Positions 46,901 to 56,141 of a stretch of DNA of 64,000 nucleotides are shown piece after piece; the stretch's first letter is position 1; each line of letters begins with the position of its first letter. Origin of the DNA: Sycon ciliatum (lineage: Eukaryota > Porifera > Calcarea > Leucosolenida > Sycettidae); assembly GCF_964019385.1 (NCBI RefSeq), contig NC_088644.1:40661859-40725858 (forward strand), read 5' to 3'. The notes beneath the pieces are model-generated. The model was given only the letters and a program-made list of their open reading frames with translations, did no database searches and was not told where the DNA came from. Made by a program: the position numbers and the translations under genes.

Positions 46901-48504
46901 AAAAATTAAACACTTTTGAACAAAATCCGGCAGTCTTTGCTGTATAAAACGCGCAGGTTGGTCTCCTGAGCACCTGCTGGACATATGGCAGAGTGCTGGT
47001 GTTACAACAATACATAATAATTATTATACACTACATACAGGGCAACCAATGTGTTCCGGTCACTTCAGATACATGTCCTCCGCAATGTGCTAGTAGGGAG
47101 GTTTAGTCCCACGTAGTCCGTGGGTACTTTACGTGTGTGTACCACGTGATACTCAGTGACCCACGTACAGACGTTTTCTGGTTCACGACATACCGTGCAT
47201 GGCGGCTCACCCACGTTCCGCCAGAACGTGGGTGAAAATCAGAATGGAGCGTATTGTGCAAGCTGTGAGGGTGCTCAGCTGAAGAAGTTTCCGAAGCACG
47301 AAATCAAAATATTGGATGAGCTTCTTAGGCCCGGGTAGCTTCGTCTTTGACCAGGTTTGGGCCTTTCGCTTCATGCTTTTGTTTGTTCCGTGTGACTAAA
47401 CACAACATTGCAACGTAGGTGCCCTTCATCCACTTTACGTGGATCACCCACGTACGCGTTTCCGTTACGTGGGAACTAAACCTCCCTAGTGATTGTATCG
47501 CCATTTTGATGCAACCAGCCATATTTATGGCACGCGTAGATATCACCCTACTACGTGCTGGAGTGTGCTTCAGTACTTGGTGCACGCTTTTGCTAAGCCG
47601 CGCTGCCTTACTTGCACCCTCAATGTCTGTCTTTTTGCTCTTTACTTACTTGCAATTTTTGTAAACCCAACAAGTCATGTCTTGTGTGCGTCTCTAGAGT
47701 GCGTTTCAAAAGTATAGACCTCTAGACTCTAGACTTTTACTCATAATTCAAATTCGGTTTGAGCTTTTTCGAGAAATTTCTTCGGGAGATTGCTCGGGCA
47801 GCTTCCGCAATTTTTTCTCATATACATTTCTAAGCAATTGGATAACAAAAACCCAATTTTGGAAATTTTATGCACAAAGTGATCACAGAATTTTTGTAAA
47901 CCCAACAAGTCATGTCTTGTGTGCGTCTCTAGAGTGCGTTTCAAAAGTATAGACCTCTAGACTCTAGACTTTTACTCATAATTCAAATTCGGTTTGAGCT
48001 TTTTCGAGAAATTTCTTCGGGAGATTGCTCGGGCAGCTTCCGCAATTTTTTCTCATACATTTCTAAGCAATTGGATAACAAAAGCCCAATTTTGGAAATT
48101 TTATGCACAAAGTGATCACAGATTTTATGTGGTATAGAATGATAGATGCTGGCCTACTACTAGTAACATTTGTTTTTGAAACCAGATGTCTGCAGATCTG
48201 GACTTATGAAACGCACTATAATCACTACGGGTACTACTGGTATTGTAAGCTGTGCATTACTGTATCCATCATAGCTATACTGTATCCATCATAGCAAGAG
48301 TGCATATGGACCTTGATCATAGCTATACTGTAGCAACATTGATCAATACTCATTACGCGGAATCAATGGGAAATTATTGTAATAATTGATGAACTTCTTC
48401 ACTACGAACTCAGCAAAGCACACAAGCTCACCGAAAGCAACAAAGACTAAAGACGTCCATAGCGCGAACTTCACGCCTGTCCTGACCGAAGCCGACGAAA
48501 TCAT
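32601..48504 (-). CDS. UXS1: UDP-glucuronate decarboxylase (UDP-xylose synthase)
   Basis: Nineteen coding exons (minus): 48504-48432, 46054-46027, 44985-44896, 44358-44298, 43572-43507, 41863-41811, 41243-41182, 40864-40800, 40142-40103, 39934-39875, 39609-39602, 37807-37694, 37330-37264, 36819-36767, 35623-35580, 35060-35000, 34462-34405, 33383-33274, 32687-32601. They total 1200 nt, all phases agree, and they give 399 residues (human 420). It is an SDR-type enzyme that makes UDP-xylose from UDP-glucuronate with bound NAD in the Golgi, for proteoglycan linkers. Residues 13-30 form a type II membrane anchor and 32-80 a coiled stem. The Rossmann glycines are G87, G90 and G93. Catalytic residues are S/T in ASTSEVYG (192-199) and Y223/K227. 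A different in-frame ATG at 48582 would add 26 residues. The first two exons are supported by phase and membrane-anchor logic only. Introns are packed with MITEs, two tRNA genes and microsatellites. Confidence 0.95.
33546..33839. mobile_element. TA-flanked MITE in UXS1 intron
   Basis: Ends CCGTAAAAGTCCGTAAATAA and its complement, flanked by TA. Interior words CCCGAAAG and AAGTTAGTA. 294 bp, no coding capacity. Confidence 0.8.
34193..34357. mobile_element. TA-flanked MITE (CCGTATTTCC type) in UXS1 intron
   Basis: Left end CCGTATTTCCCACGATCACA and AAGTCGCACC; right end GGTGCGACTTAT then GGGGAAACACGG; TA on both sides. 165 bp. Shares an intron with the previous MITE. Confidence 0.75.
36166..36338. 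mobile_element. pogo/Tigger-like MITE in UXS1 intron, 173 bp
   Basis: Left end contains GTCAGACCTCGCTTAGC; right end contains AAGCGAGGTCTGACTG followed by TA. The GATAAGCGAGG phrase is typical of Tigger-like termini. Confidence 0.75.
36608..36752 (+). repeat. (CA)n microsatellite with ACGATTGCACCAGCACAC units
   Basis: A long (CA)n run is flanked on both sides by 2-3 copies of an 18-20 bp unit ACGATTGCACCAGCACAC. It starts close to the donor of the UXS1 exon at 36767. Confidence 0.9.
37010..37031 (+). repeat. Poly(G) tract in UXS1 intron
   Basis: About 20 consecutive G after a short GT run. Similar homopolymers occur at 7322, 18405, 28989, 31368, 52660, 58706 and 60317, a recurrent feature of this window. 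Confidence 0.85.
37430..37555 (+). repeat. GATA/GGGA/(GA)n compound microsatellite
   Basis: Runs of GATA, GGGA and GA in succession in a UXS1 intron. Confidence 0.9.
37949..38020 (-). tRNA. tRNA-Glu (CTC), copy 1
   Basis: A 72-nt gene on the minus strand. Acceptor stem TCCCATA pairs with TGTGGGA plus discriminator A. The A box is TGGTCTAGTGGTTAGGATTC. The anticodon arm CGGCG-CTCTCAC-CGCCG has anticodon CTC, which reads GAG. The B box is GGTTCGATTCC. No intron. All stems pair, so it looks functional. It lies in a UXS1 intron on the same strand as the host gene. A T-rich tract on the gene strand lies just downstream (plus-strand run of A at 37934-37942), which fits a pol III terminator. Confidence 0.95.
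38030..38965. mobile_element. Foldback MITE (GAGAGGTTCCGC) between the two tRNA genes
   Basis: Outer ends GAGAGGTTCCGCATAACGTAAT and a complementary right end CGTAATTACAATATGCGGAA..., each bordered by TA. Inside, roughly 38030-38640 is a palindrome centred near 38345, where another AGAGAGGTTCCGC occurs. This suggests a copy nested in or fused to another. 936 bp, no coding capacity. Ends match the element at 28550-28924. Confidence 0.75.
39054..39125 (-). tRNA. tRNA-Glu (CTC), copy 2
   Basis: Identical in its 72-nt body to the copy at 37949-38020. Flanks are also shared: TTTGGGCCAGAAAATGGCA on one side and GAGACAATAG on the other. The gene was therefore duplicated as a block of at least 150 bp. 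Same UXS1 intron and strand. Confidence 0.95.
39317..39422 (+). repeat. Tandem repeat, 3 copies of a 34-42 bp unit
   Basis: The unit CAGTACCAACGTTGTGCTGG followed by ACTGGAGATG occurs three times, two with an added CGGTCACAGC spacer. In a UXS1 intron. Confidence 0.9.
40231..40340 (-). mobile_element. tRNA-derived SINE-like repeat, copy 1
   Basis: On the minus strand TAGCTCAGTGGTTAGAGCA is a good A box and GGGTCGAGTCC a near-consensus B box. The acceptor and T stems pair only partly, so this is a tRNA-like relic, not a tRNA gene. The A-box half and the sequence beyond it (to ACCGTTCAACA) recur at 56868-56932, indicating a dispersed element. Confidence 0.6.
40871..40935 (+). repeat. (GA)n microsatellite forming a UXS1 polypyrimidine tract
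   Basis: Read on the gene strand this is (CU)n, ending a few bases before the acceptor TGTTGTAG of the exon starting at 40864. Confidence 0.9.
41038..41106 (+). repeat. ACC/GCC trinucleotide repeat in UXS1 intron
   Basis: Imperfect CACCACCGCCATCACCACCA repeats. Located 60-70 nt upstream (plus) of the exon at 41182-41243, i.e. downstream of its donor. Confidence 0.85.
41524..41617. mobile_element. Short MITE with GTTCAGACTA ends
   Basis: AGGGTGCGTTCAGACTAACT at the left and GGTAGTCTGAAC at the right, about 94 bp apart. Family also at 27160-28100. Confidence 0.65.
41681..41815 (+). repeat. 33-bp tandem repeat reaching into a UXS1 splice donor
   Basis: TACCAGTGGAGATATGGTGA followed by CTGAGTGCTTAC occurs about four times. 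The last, shortened copy overlaps the splice donor of the exon at 41811-41863. On the gene strand each unit carries a CACTGGTAGTAAGCACTC phrase that resembles the true donor CACTG/GTAAGCACTC. Confidence 0.88.
41880..42010 (+). repeat. (CA)n-rich microsatellite beside a UXS1 acceptor
   Basis: CACACAGACACA-type array. On the gene strand it is UG-rich and ends about 17 nt before the acceptor CTGCAG of the exon at 41863. Confidence 0.9.
42526..43131. mobile_element. TTAA-flanked 606-bp MITE in UXS1 intron
   Basis: Ends CCCTTTATTGGC and GCCAATAAAGGG, bordered by TTAA at 42522-42525 and 43132-43135. The TIRs are short and the interior is not palindromic. No transposase. Confidence 0.8.
43724..43926. 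mobile_element. TA-flanked MITE in UXS1 intron, 203 bp
   Basis: Ends CTGTAGAATGGCTAATTTTAG and CTAAAATTAGCCGTTTTACAG with TA on both sides. The arms contain AAATTTTAGCG words. Confidence 0.78.
45513..45991. mobile_element. pogo-like MITE in UXS1 intron, 479 bp
   Basis: TIR CAGTCGACCTACCCTTATAA and its exact complement, flanked by TA. Internal TATAACGATATTACCCTTAT repeats point inward from both ends. Confidence 0.85.
46542..46702. repeat. Inverted-repeat element in UXS1 intron
   Basis: GGACATGGAAATCC near 46542 is mirrored by GGATTTCCATGTCC near 46690, with GCGCTGGCC/GGCGCCGGC pairs inside. Confidence 0.6.
47092..47490. mobile_element. Palindromic MITE (GGGAGGTTTAGTCCCACG) in UXS1 intron 1
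   Basis: Left end GGGAGGTTTAGTCCCACGTA and right end TACGTGGGAACTAAACCTCCC. CCACGTA words recur inward. The flanks share TA or TAGT, so the exact target duplication is ambiguous. Confidence 0.75.
47654..48122 (+). repeat. Tandem duplication of a 235-bp unit in UXS1 intron 1
   Basis: The sequence beginning AATTTTTGTAAACCCAACAA at 47654 starts again at 47889 and runs to about 48122. The copies differ only by a 2-bp deletion and a few substitutions, so the duplication is recent. Confidence 0.93.
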
Positions 48505-50180
48505 TGTAGATGGCAGCAGAGCAATTCTTTGGATATAATGCTTGATTACTCTCACTTGACTTGGAGGACGCAGAGGATTCATTCCTCACAAGGTCTCTCA
48601 AGAACAAACGCTACGTTGATAGCAGCTTGTCTGAAGCACATGTCGTGTGCATAGGCATTGAAGGCCACACACGGCCGCCTAGTACCACTAAAACTGACAA
48701 CCAGAAGTCAAACTGCAGCCACGTAACTAGTACTAGATCTAGACCACATATCTTCGTCTTGATCGTGAGATAAAAATTACAAAGAGCAACAGCATTGTTT
48801 TGCCGTGGATCATGGAAAAAAAGAGTTGCGCGTAGACCTACGCACGAGTCGCGCGTGGCGCGGCCTGCATGACTGCATTCGTCAAAAGGGCCCGCGCCCG
48901 GTGCTCTCCCCGCCCCTCCCTGTCCCCCGGGCCACCTACCAGCTACCCCTAGGCCCTCGGCCCTCGATATTTTGCACCCTATTTTGCACATATATCTACC
49001 AGCATGCAGCAAGAGTTCATGAACTCTTGCTACCAGGCATAAACGATGATAAAGACGTACACGACAGTATTGTACAATACATATACTATCAATCAAGAGT
49101 GCATTATTTTATGGATTCTTGGTATTAGAATAGCAAGAGTATAATTACCGGTATACTCTTGATAATACCAACATAATACATGTAGCCCCCCCGGGGGTTA
49201 TACTACCATGTACAATGTACATGTACATGAGTGCACAAACATCATCGCCAGTGATATCTGGTGATCACTGATGTGTTGATGATCTAGACAACAGAAAGTA
49301 CACTAAGTATTAGTGATTCAAGTAGGCCTGTCCACACATTGATTGCTTTATTTTTATGGATTGCATGGATGAAAATGCAATGCTTTCAGCAGTAACTTTT
49401 AATGGATGTTGATATCTGGCTAAAAAATATATGCTGTCAACCAACCTAACGACACAGTCATATTGCCTGGAGTATTACGACCAAATATTTAGGTCATGAC
49501 TACTGCCCTAACATCAAGGCGATGAACCGAATTAGAAAACAATGCTGTATACATCATCAAAAGTCTTGACACCATGCATACGAGTCGGTATGAGTGATAT
49601 CAGGTAACTGTAACGACTCATGACGTCACAGGGCCGGTTGCATCTGCAATCATAAGTTACTGGAACATGACTTGAATAAGTAGGAAAAGGGGGTTTGTCA
49701 ACTGGCAAACGCCCTTTTCTTTCATAATGCAGTTGCGTGATGTCCACACATTCTTAGTGTAGAATAAGAAGACGCACATATCCTACCAGGAACGAAGTAC
49801 ACGCCATTAGTGGCAGTGGAGTGCCAGTGTGATCAGTGCAACTACATGTACAGAGAGTCCTGCGTGTGCTCAGTGACTGCTCATCTTGCAAACGGACTAA
49901 TATCAAACGCACAACTACACCCGGCTACCTGGCATAGTGGTTTTTTTTTGAATTTTACCTGCTGTCTGGTCTGATCTGAATGTAGCAGGGTGTCTCGGCT
50001 TGCAGTTACATGTACACCTACATTATTAATTTTACACGTACATTTCGAGAATCCATGCTCAGCTGATAAGCAATTAAAAATGTGATATTTCCAAAAAGAA
50101 TGAGAAAAGTAAAGCAACTTTGGTGCATTGTCGTTGCACATGAGTTCAGATAATCGCATCTTGTTTGTCACGTCAATAAA
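48505..50180. other. Region between UXS1 and MAD2L1BP
   Basis: The left part holds the presumed UXS1 promoter and 5' leader. A GC-rich patch at about 48835-48965 is consistent with a CpG-rich promoter. Short hairpins of the CAAGAGT family occur at 48296, 49009-49030, 49096-49122 and 49135-49163. The right part should contain the MAD2L1BP 3' untranslated region. No further gene is recognised. Confidence 0.45.
49009..49163. repeat. Three CAAGAGT...ACTCTTG hairpins
   Basis: GCAAGAGTTCATGAACTCTT plus GC is a perfect 22-bp palindrome. Two further hairpins with CAAGAGT and (A)CTCTTG/ATTCTTG arms follow within 150 bp. Arms match the termini of the palindromic MITE at 58442-58744. Confidence 0.7.
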
Positions 50181-51125
50181 TCAACTAGTCCCTGAGAATC
50201 CTCTCAATGTGACTGGAATCTGATACCAAGCTACAGCCTTGTCACAGATTGCAGCAGCAGCATCAGCAGCAGCGCATGCTGTTGCTGTTGAGTCTGCACT
50301 ACCAGAGCCTGTTTCCTCACTGGACACACTGAAAGTTTCCATGCGACTGGCCAGGTCATCAGCGTCGCTTGCAGTTACACCATCGAGAACTTCATGGGTA
50401 GCATCTACAGGAAAGCCAGGCATTGCTGCAGCTGCAGGTGAGACGGTTTCAGCATTGCTCTCTCTGGCAAGTGTCTGATCCCGACTGGCTCCCGGTCCAC
50501 GGGCAACAAAGCGAACGTGGACCGCGGTTCTTGGTATCCTAAATGCTCTTACCGGCTTCAGGCCCAGGTGCTCGGGAGGCGGATAAGGGATGTTTAGCAA
50601 AACAGATGCTCGCATTATTGTCTTAGCTGGCTTTAGTCTCTTAGTCCAATCAACATGGCTTGCTAGCATTCCCAGCAGACTAAAACGGCAGAGCTTATCG
50701 TTGTTCGTCGCTTGGCCGGCATCTGGGCACCGAGTAAGTTGGCTAATGTCAACCTCGTACACCTCCTTAGCACTGATCGTTGTCGCACCGAACATCAGCA
50801 TGACACTCTTCACATCGACATTCGCCACGGCTGCCTTCATTGCGTCCGACACGAGCTGCAGCTCAGCCAGGAACTTGCTCCTGTCCTGCCGCTGTGGGCC
50901 ACGCCGTCGCACTGGCGCTCCATCAGCAGCCCCCTCTTCCTGACTTTCCACTCGCCGTAGGATCTTGACTACACACGGGATCTGGCTGCGCTCGAAGAGA
51001 ACCGCTTCCAGGACGGCAATGACCAGGCAAGCTAGAGAGTCAGCAGTCAGGTCATCTCGCTCCACGGGAAGACACGTCTCCGTGCAAGCAGATTGCTTTG
51101 GCTTTCTCACTGGCCGTCCAGACAT
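50181..51125 (-). CDS. MAD2L1BP: MAD2L1-binding protein (p31comet)
   Basis: Minus-strand exon of 314 codons from the ATG at 51125 to TGA at 50183-50181. p31comet binds closed MAD2 and, with the AAA ATPase TRIP13, takes apart the mitotic checkpoint complex. Conserved pieces visible here are SLACLVIAVLEAVLFERSQIP near the start (residues 30-50), VMLMFGATTISAKEVYEVDIS (about 108-128), and a final WYQIPVTLRGF next to the C-terminus (about 300-310). Human p31comet has 274 residues; an Ala/Ser-rich insert at about 230-290 explains the extra length. The open frame continues upstream to an ATG at 51386, but a pyrimidine-rich stretch ending CAG at 51132-51130, just before the chosen ATG, looks like a splice acceptor. 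An additional 5' exon is therefore likely and the start is uncertain. Confidence 0.85.
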   Translation of the reverse strand: MSGRPVRKPKQSACTETCLPVERDDLTADSLACLVIAVLEAVLFERSQIPCVVKILRRVESQEEGAADGAPVRRRGPQRQDRSKFLAELQLVSDAMKAAVANVDVKSVMLMFGATTISAKEVYEVDISQLTRCPDAGQATNNDKLCRFSLLGMLASHVDWTKRLKPAKTIMRASVLLNIPYPPPEHLGLKPVRAFRIPRTAVHVRFVARGPGASRDQTLARESNAETVSPAAAAMPGFPVDATHEVLDGVTASDADDLASRMETFSVSSEETGSGSADSTATACAAADAAAAICDKAVAWYQIPVTLRGFSGTS

Positions 51126-51992
51126 CCACTGGCAATAGAGATACAGCAACAAATCAGCCCAGACCAGCGTATAACGGGTGAATGTGATGAGCCAGTGTGT
51201 TGCTTGGTGCAGTGACCACGATTCGCTGAATCTAGAGAATTTGGAATGGAAAGAAATTTCTAAGTTTCCTGTTGCTGTACCAAATTTCCAAATGCCACTG
51301 GAACTAAGTCGAGAGGAAATACCTGTAAGTGCTGACTCCTCACAGGTCACACATGTAGATAAGTGTGAATATTTGTTCACTGACACATGGATTTGTCCAA
51401 TTGGTTCTCACCTTCACTCGATGCGCGGTATGGACCTACTCAATGACATACCGTAGATGTGCGAAAGACCAAACGAAAGAAACAAAGACCCTTGCTATGG
51501 GATCCTGCTTCAAGTTATCATGGGAAGACACACGTAGTGACATATGCACCCCAGATACTACTATTACTAACAGTAAAGCAGACAAGCCATCGCTGCACTG
51601 ACAGTCTCTAGACTACTAGTATTCTAGTCTGTCTCTGTGTTGTTTTGATTTGTGCTTCTCTTGACTCAGGACTTTTTACTCTGTACATGTGCATTTTTTC
51701 TTTGTCTTCTTTGATTTTTGAATCTGCCGCTTCCTCGGATGACGTAAACACTTGCACACCCATGATGTCATCTGCTAGTTGTCATGGAAACGAGTGGTGT
51801 AGGACGAAAAAGACGACGTTCAGATTGCATTGATGTTTTGTTCAAGACAAGAGGCTGTTTTTTGTTGTTGTTCGTCCATGGTGACTTGTAATGTTTGTTG
51901 TGGGAACAGTCAAGTTATCTGGTCTCGACCCCTCTCATACTGGATTCGTAAATACTGGTAAAGGATATAATCTCTGAATCGTTTCTAAAATA
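51126..51992. promoter_or_regulatory. Divergent intergenic region MAD2L1BP / aminotransferase-like gene
   Basis: Two genes point away from each other across about 870 bp. Transcription starts for both are expected here, possibly with a 5' exon of MAD2L1BP. No distinct core motif was identified. Confidence 0.4.
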
Positions 51993-52974
51993 ATGGACAA
52001 TCCACCGGTGAGCATTTCATCGGGCAGAAACTTGGGAGAAAAACTTTTCTCCTACATCGATAACAACGTCGTTGGCAAGGATGCAGTCTTTCAGAGCAAA
52101 TACGGAAAACGTCGAGGTGAGTGTTTGTGTAAACTTGAGTTCTTCTCTGTACAGGAGAAGTTCCGACACGACACGATTTGTGATGATGATCTGCTATGCA
52201 CAGAACCAAGAGTCCATTTTTATGTACTCTTGACAGAACCCATACAGTAGGTGTGCGACGATTTGCTGGGTGTTCAGTAGCGCTGCAGTCATGGGTGGGT
52301 TGTTATGTATCGTGTCGCGCTATTTCCTTGCTGTTTGAGCTGATCAGGGCCCTCAGCTCCTGCGTTTCTGGTGTGCTCCGCATGTGATTGTACACGGACT
52401 GGAGATCAGATGTACAAATACATTATAGCTACAGGCACTGCATTTCTTTCATCACATGTGACCATCGCAGTGTCTGCTCTAGGATTTCAAACCAACCGGG
52501 TACACGTGTGCCTGGCACAACCCTTGCAACCGGGTCAGTCCCGGGTACATTCATGGGCGGCTACTGTACATCGCGATATCGAGGAGTCTTAGGACTCCCT
52601 GATTGAGTCCCAACCGGGTCGCAAGTGACCCGGTGTTCTTTTTCCAAGCGGGTCCACGTACCCCCCCCCCCCCCCCCAACTGGGTCGCTGACCCGGCTCT
52701 GGAGCAGACACTGCATCGGGCTTATGTTACAAGGTTTTTCTTTACCACATGGTATTATTTGATGACTTTTCTTCCAGCAAGACCTTGATTTGTTGATGCA
52801 GTTCTATTAATATTGTGCCCCTAGAACTGCGTGTGCGTGTGCGTTTGCGTGTGTTTAGATGTGTCTGCATATCTTTCTACTGCCTGTGCATTGGTCTGGT
52901 TGTGTATGGACTATGAAGTATGAATACATGAATCTTCGTTGTTGTCTCTGCCGTGTGTGTGCTTGTGTGTGTGT

Positions 52975-53029
<55 letters not shown>

Positions 53030-56000
53030 CGTGTGTGGGCGCGTGTGTGTGCGAGTGTGTGCGCGTGTGTGTGTGTGTGTTGTCATGCATGTTTGTTCCT
53101 GCATGTGCGCATGTGTATGTGTGTCTGCATCTGCGTGTGTATGCGTGTGCATTTGTGCATGTGTGTGGGTGCTGTGCAATGCCTTGTCTGATTGGATTGG
53201 ACTGACTACTTGCAGTTGTCTACTGTGACTACACGGCATCCGGCAGGTTAGCCCCATGTCCTTATGCCGCTGTCTCGATGTAGTTGAATACTCCTCTTGT
53301 CCGGACACCCCTAATGTGGGCACGTCTGTCTACCGGGCACCTTTCCAGTGCCGCCAACCTTCTGTATTTTTCCGTATTTGTACGGAAAGTCACTCCATCA
53401 TCCGCAGTACGGAATTTGAGCAAGATGATCATGCATGCACTACTTTCCGCATGTGACTTTGCTGTCTGTAGCTGGCTAGTTGTGGTTTGTTTGTCTGTTG
53501 TTTGTTTGTTTGTTTGTTTGTTTGTTTGTTTTGCCTCGCCAGGTGATTACCAATGGACTCTTGCTCTTTCTCTTTTTCTCTCTGTGTGACTGCATCTATT
53601 TGTCTCTCTCTCTGCCTCTCCTGTACCTCTGTCTATTGTAGATCACTATCATTCATCGAGGATTTCTTACGTAAGAATGTGATGCCGTACTATGCCAACA
53701 CGCATACGACCACCGGAATTACATCTCGTCAGTCAACATACTACCTACAGGAAGCGAGGTGTGTGGGTATGGGTATGGGTATGAGTGTGGGTATGAGTGT
53801 GGGTATGGGTATGAGTGTGGGTATGGGTATGAGTGTGAGTATGAGTGTGGGTATGGGTATGAGTGTGGGTATGAGTGTGGGTATGAGTGTGGGTATGAGT
53901 GTGGGTGTGGGTATGAGTGTGGGTATGAGTGTGGGTATGGGTGTGGGTGTGAGTGTGGGTGTGAGTGTGGGGGTTTGTGTACACTCATATGCGTGCATGT
54001 GTTAGTGTTATTGCTGATCCTGGCTGTTGCAGCTGACCAATTTTTAGAAAGAATTTCTGGAAGGTGTGGTCACTTTCCCTTCTTTCACAGTTATAATTGT
54101 TACCACGCTCAGCCTGTCTGTGTCGTGCCGATGACTCTGCAATGGTGCACAACTGTGCTGTTTGCGGATGGAGTTTTAAATGTGTGTGTGTGTGTGTGTG
54201 TGCGCGTGCGCATGTTCGTGGTCTTGGCCACCTTCTCTGATCCCACAGGGATATCATTCGCAACGCTGTCAATGCAAGCAGCAAGGACAGTGTTCTCTTC
54301 ACGGGAAATGGATGTACGGGAGCCATTCACAAACTGGTGTCATGCCTCTGTGAAACCTGGAGCAGTGACAAACAACAACCGGTGAGTACCAATATTGCAC
54401 AACACGGCCTTTCTTTACTTTTTCCCCGACAACTTAGCCACCAGAAGATCTTCCCAGTATACCTCATGGACTGGTCCAATGCACATGCAGTGTACAATGT
54501 ATGTGTGGTCCTACAGGTTTGTGTAACAATGGCATTGTCTCTGTTGGTAGCACTGTAGTTGCTACATATACTTTGCAGTGTTTAGTACTCTCTTCATGTA
54601 TTACCAGTAGACCTTTTCTTACCAGGCGTGGGCCATCCCCTGATTTCATAGGTGCCAAACATTTTTACATTTTTACGTTTTTCAAAAAATAAATAAATCA
54701 CCGGCCCCACCACCTGGGGTGCCGTGGGTGGCTGGGGCTGGGGTGGGTTTGCCATCAGTGACCTGGCCACCACTTCTCGACCCACTGCGAACGGCAGCGG
54801 AGCCTACTCTAGCACAACATCATCGTCCTGGAATGGAGGAGGGGCCACCGAGAGACACTGAACCCTCACCTCGTCAGTTGCCCTTGCCTCCGCCTGAGCC
54901 ACCCCCTTTACCTTTGTTGACTACCGAGACGGTGGTCCCCCCGGTGCTGGGATCCACGGTGCCAACTGTGTCTGGACAGAGAGGGAGATCATCGACAAAC
55001 AAAAATGATACCAATATCCTTACCCATAGACCCAGAAGAAGCACAGCAAACTATTCACTTGAAATTTATGCACGGAATGGACTTGCCCCACGCAAAATGG
55101 ACAGTGGAAATGGGTGTGCAGTAGCAGAGAACCCAGCAACGGTGACGCGGAGCAGCGGTCAAACGACTTGTGATGCTGGTGGAGATGATGGAGCCATGTT
55201 GGAGGCTGATAAGGAGTGCAGTGAGACTGAGCATCAAACGGATGATGAGGAAGTGACTGATGATGATGATGGTGGTGATGAGGACGATGATGATGAAGAT
55301 GAGACGGAGAACGAGGATAAGGCGGAGGAGGTTGAAGGAAGGGAGCGGGATGAGACGGAAGAGAGCGACGTGAGCAAAAAGTCAGCTGTATTTTGTCACT
55401 TGTTATCACGTCCAGATTGTCTTAGTGTGTACGATGATTCTCACTTTTCTGTTTTGTGCCGTGCAAGTTATGTTAAGCAGTTGAAGGTTCTGGAAGCTGT
55501 ATGTATTCGTGTGCATAATCCTGTTCTTTGTAAACAAAAGAAGCATGTAGTCGCGCTAAAGTTGTTCTCGTAGCTGGTTATCAGATGTAAATGTTGTGTC
55601 ATGTTGCACTGTATCACCTCATGCTTTGTGCCTGCACTCAGTTTTATATGTTAGCACTATGTTTGACACCTATTATGTAATGCTGTAGCACTTCCTTTTT
55701 TGTTCACACTTTTAATTATGCTGTTATAAAATGTTCTATTTTTGTACACAGTACCCTCAGTTCCGATACTATTCACTGATGAGCGGAACACGAAAATCGA
55801 TTTTGAATAACATAAAAATCCTTAAAAATTCCATGAACTGGTTGTTGTCTGGCCATGTCTGCATCTATTATACTCCTAATTGCACTAATAAAATTGCTTT
55901 CTCCACGCCGACTCTTTAAAAAATAAATAAATAAAAATAAATAAATGTAAAAAAAATTACCAGTAGACCTGGGTGTGTGAATAACATGGAGAACAAATTA

Positions 56001-56095
56001 TAAGTGTGTGTGTGTGTGTGTGTGCGTGCGCGTGTGTGCGCGTGCGTATGTGTGTGTGCGTGCGTGCGTGCGTGCGTGTGTGCGTGCGTGTGTGC

Positions 56096-56141
<46 letters not shown>

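Noticed and set aside
48505-48582. UXS1 start at the upstream ATG (48582)
   Set aside because: Not excluded, but the shorter N-terminus from 48504 puts the membrane anchor 12 residues from the start, closer to the usual type II layout. Kept as an alternative.
51126-51386. N-terminal extension of MAD2L1BP to the ATG at 51386
   Set aside because: The added residues show no similarity to the family, and an acceptor-like CAG lies just before the ATG at 51125. The extension is more likely intron or leader read-through.
52877-53323. Long open frames in CA/TG repeat regions (here and at 36.5, 41.8, 53.7, 55.9 and 60.2 kb)
   Set aside because: They encode only His-Thr or Cys-Val repeats from microsatellites and are present in all frames.
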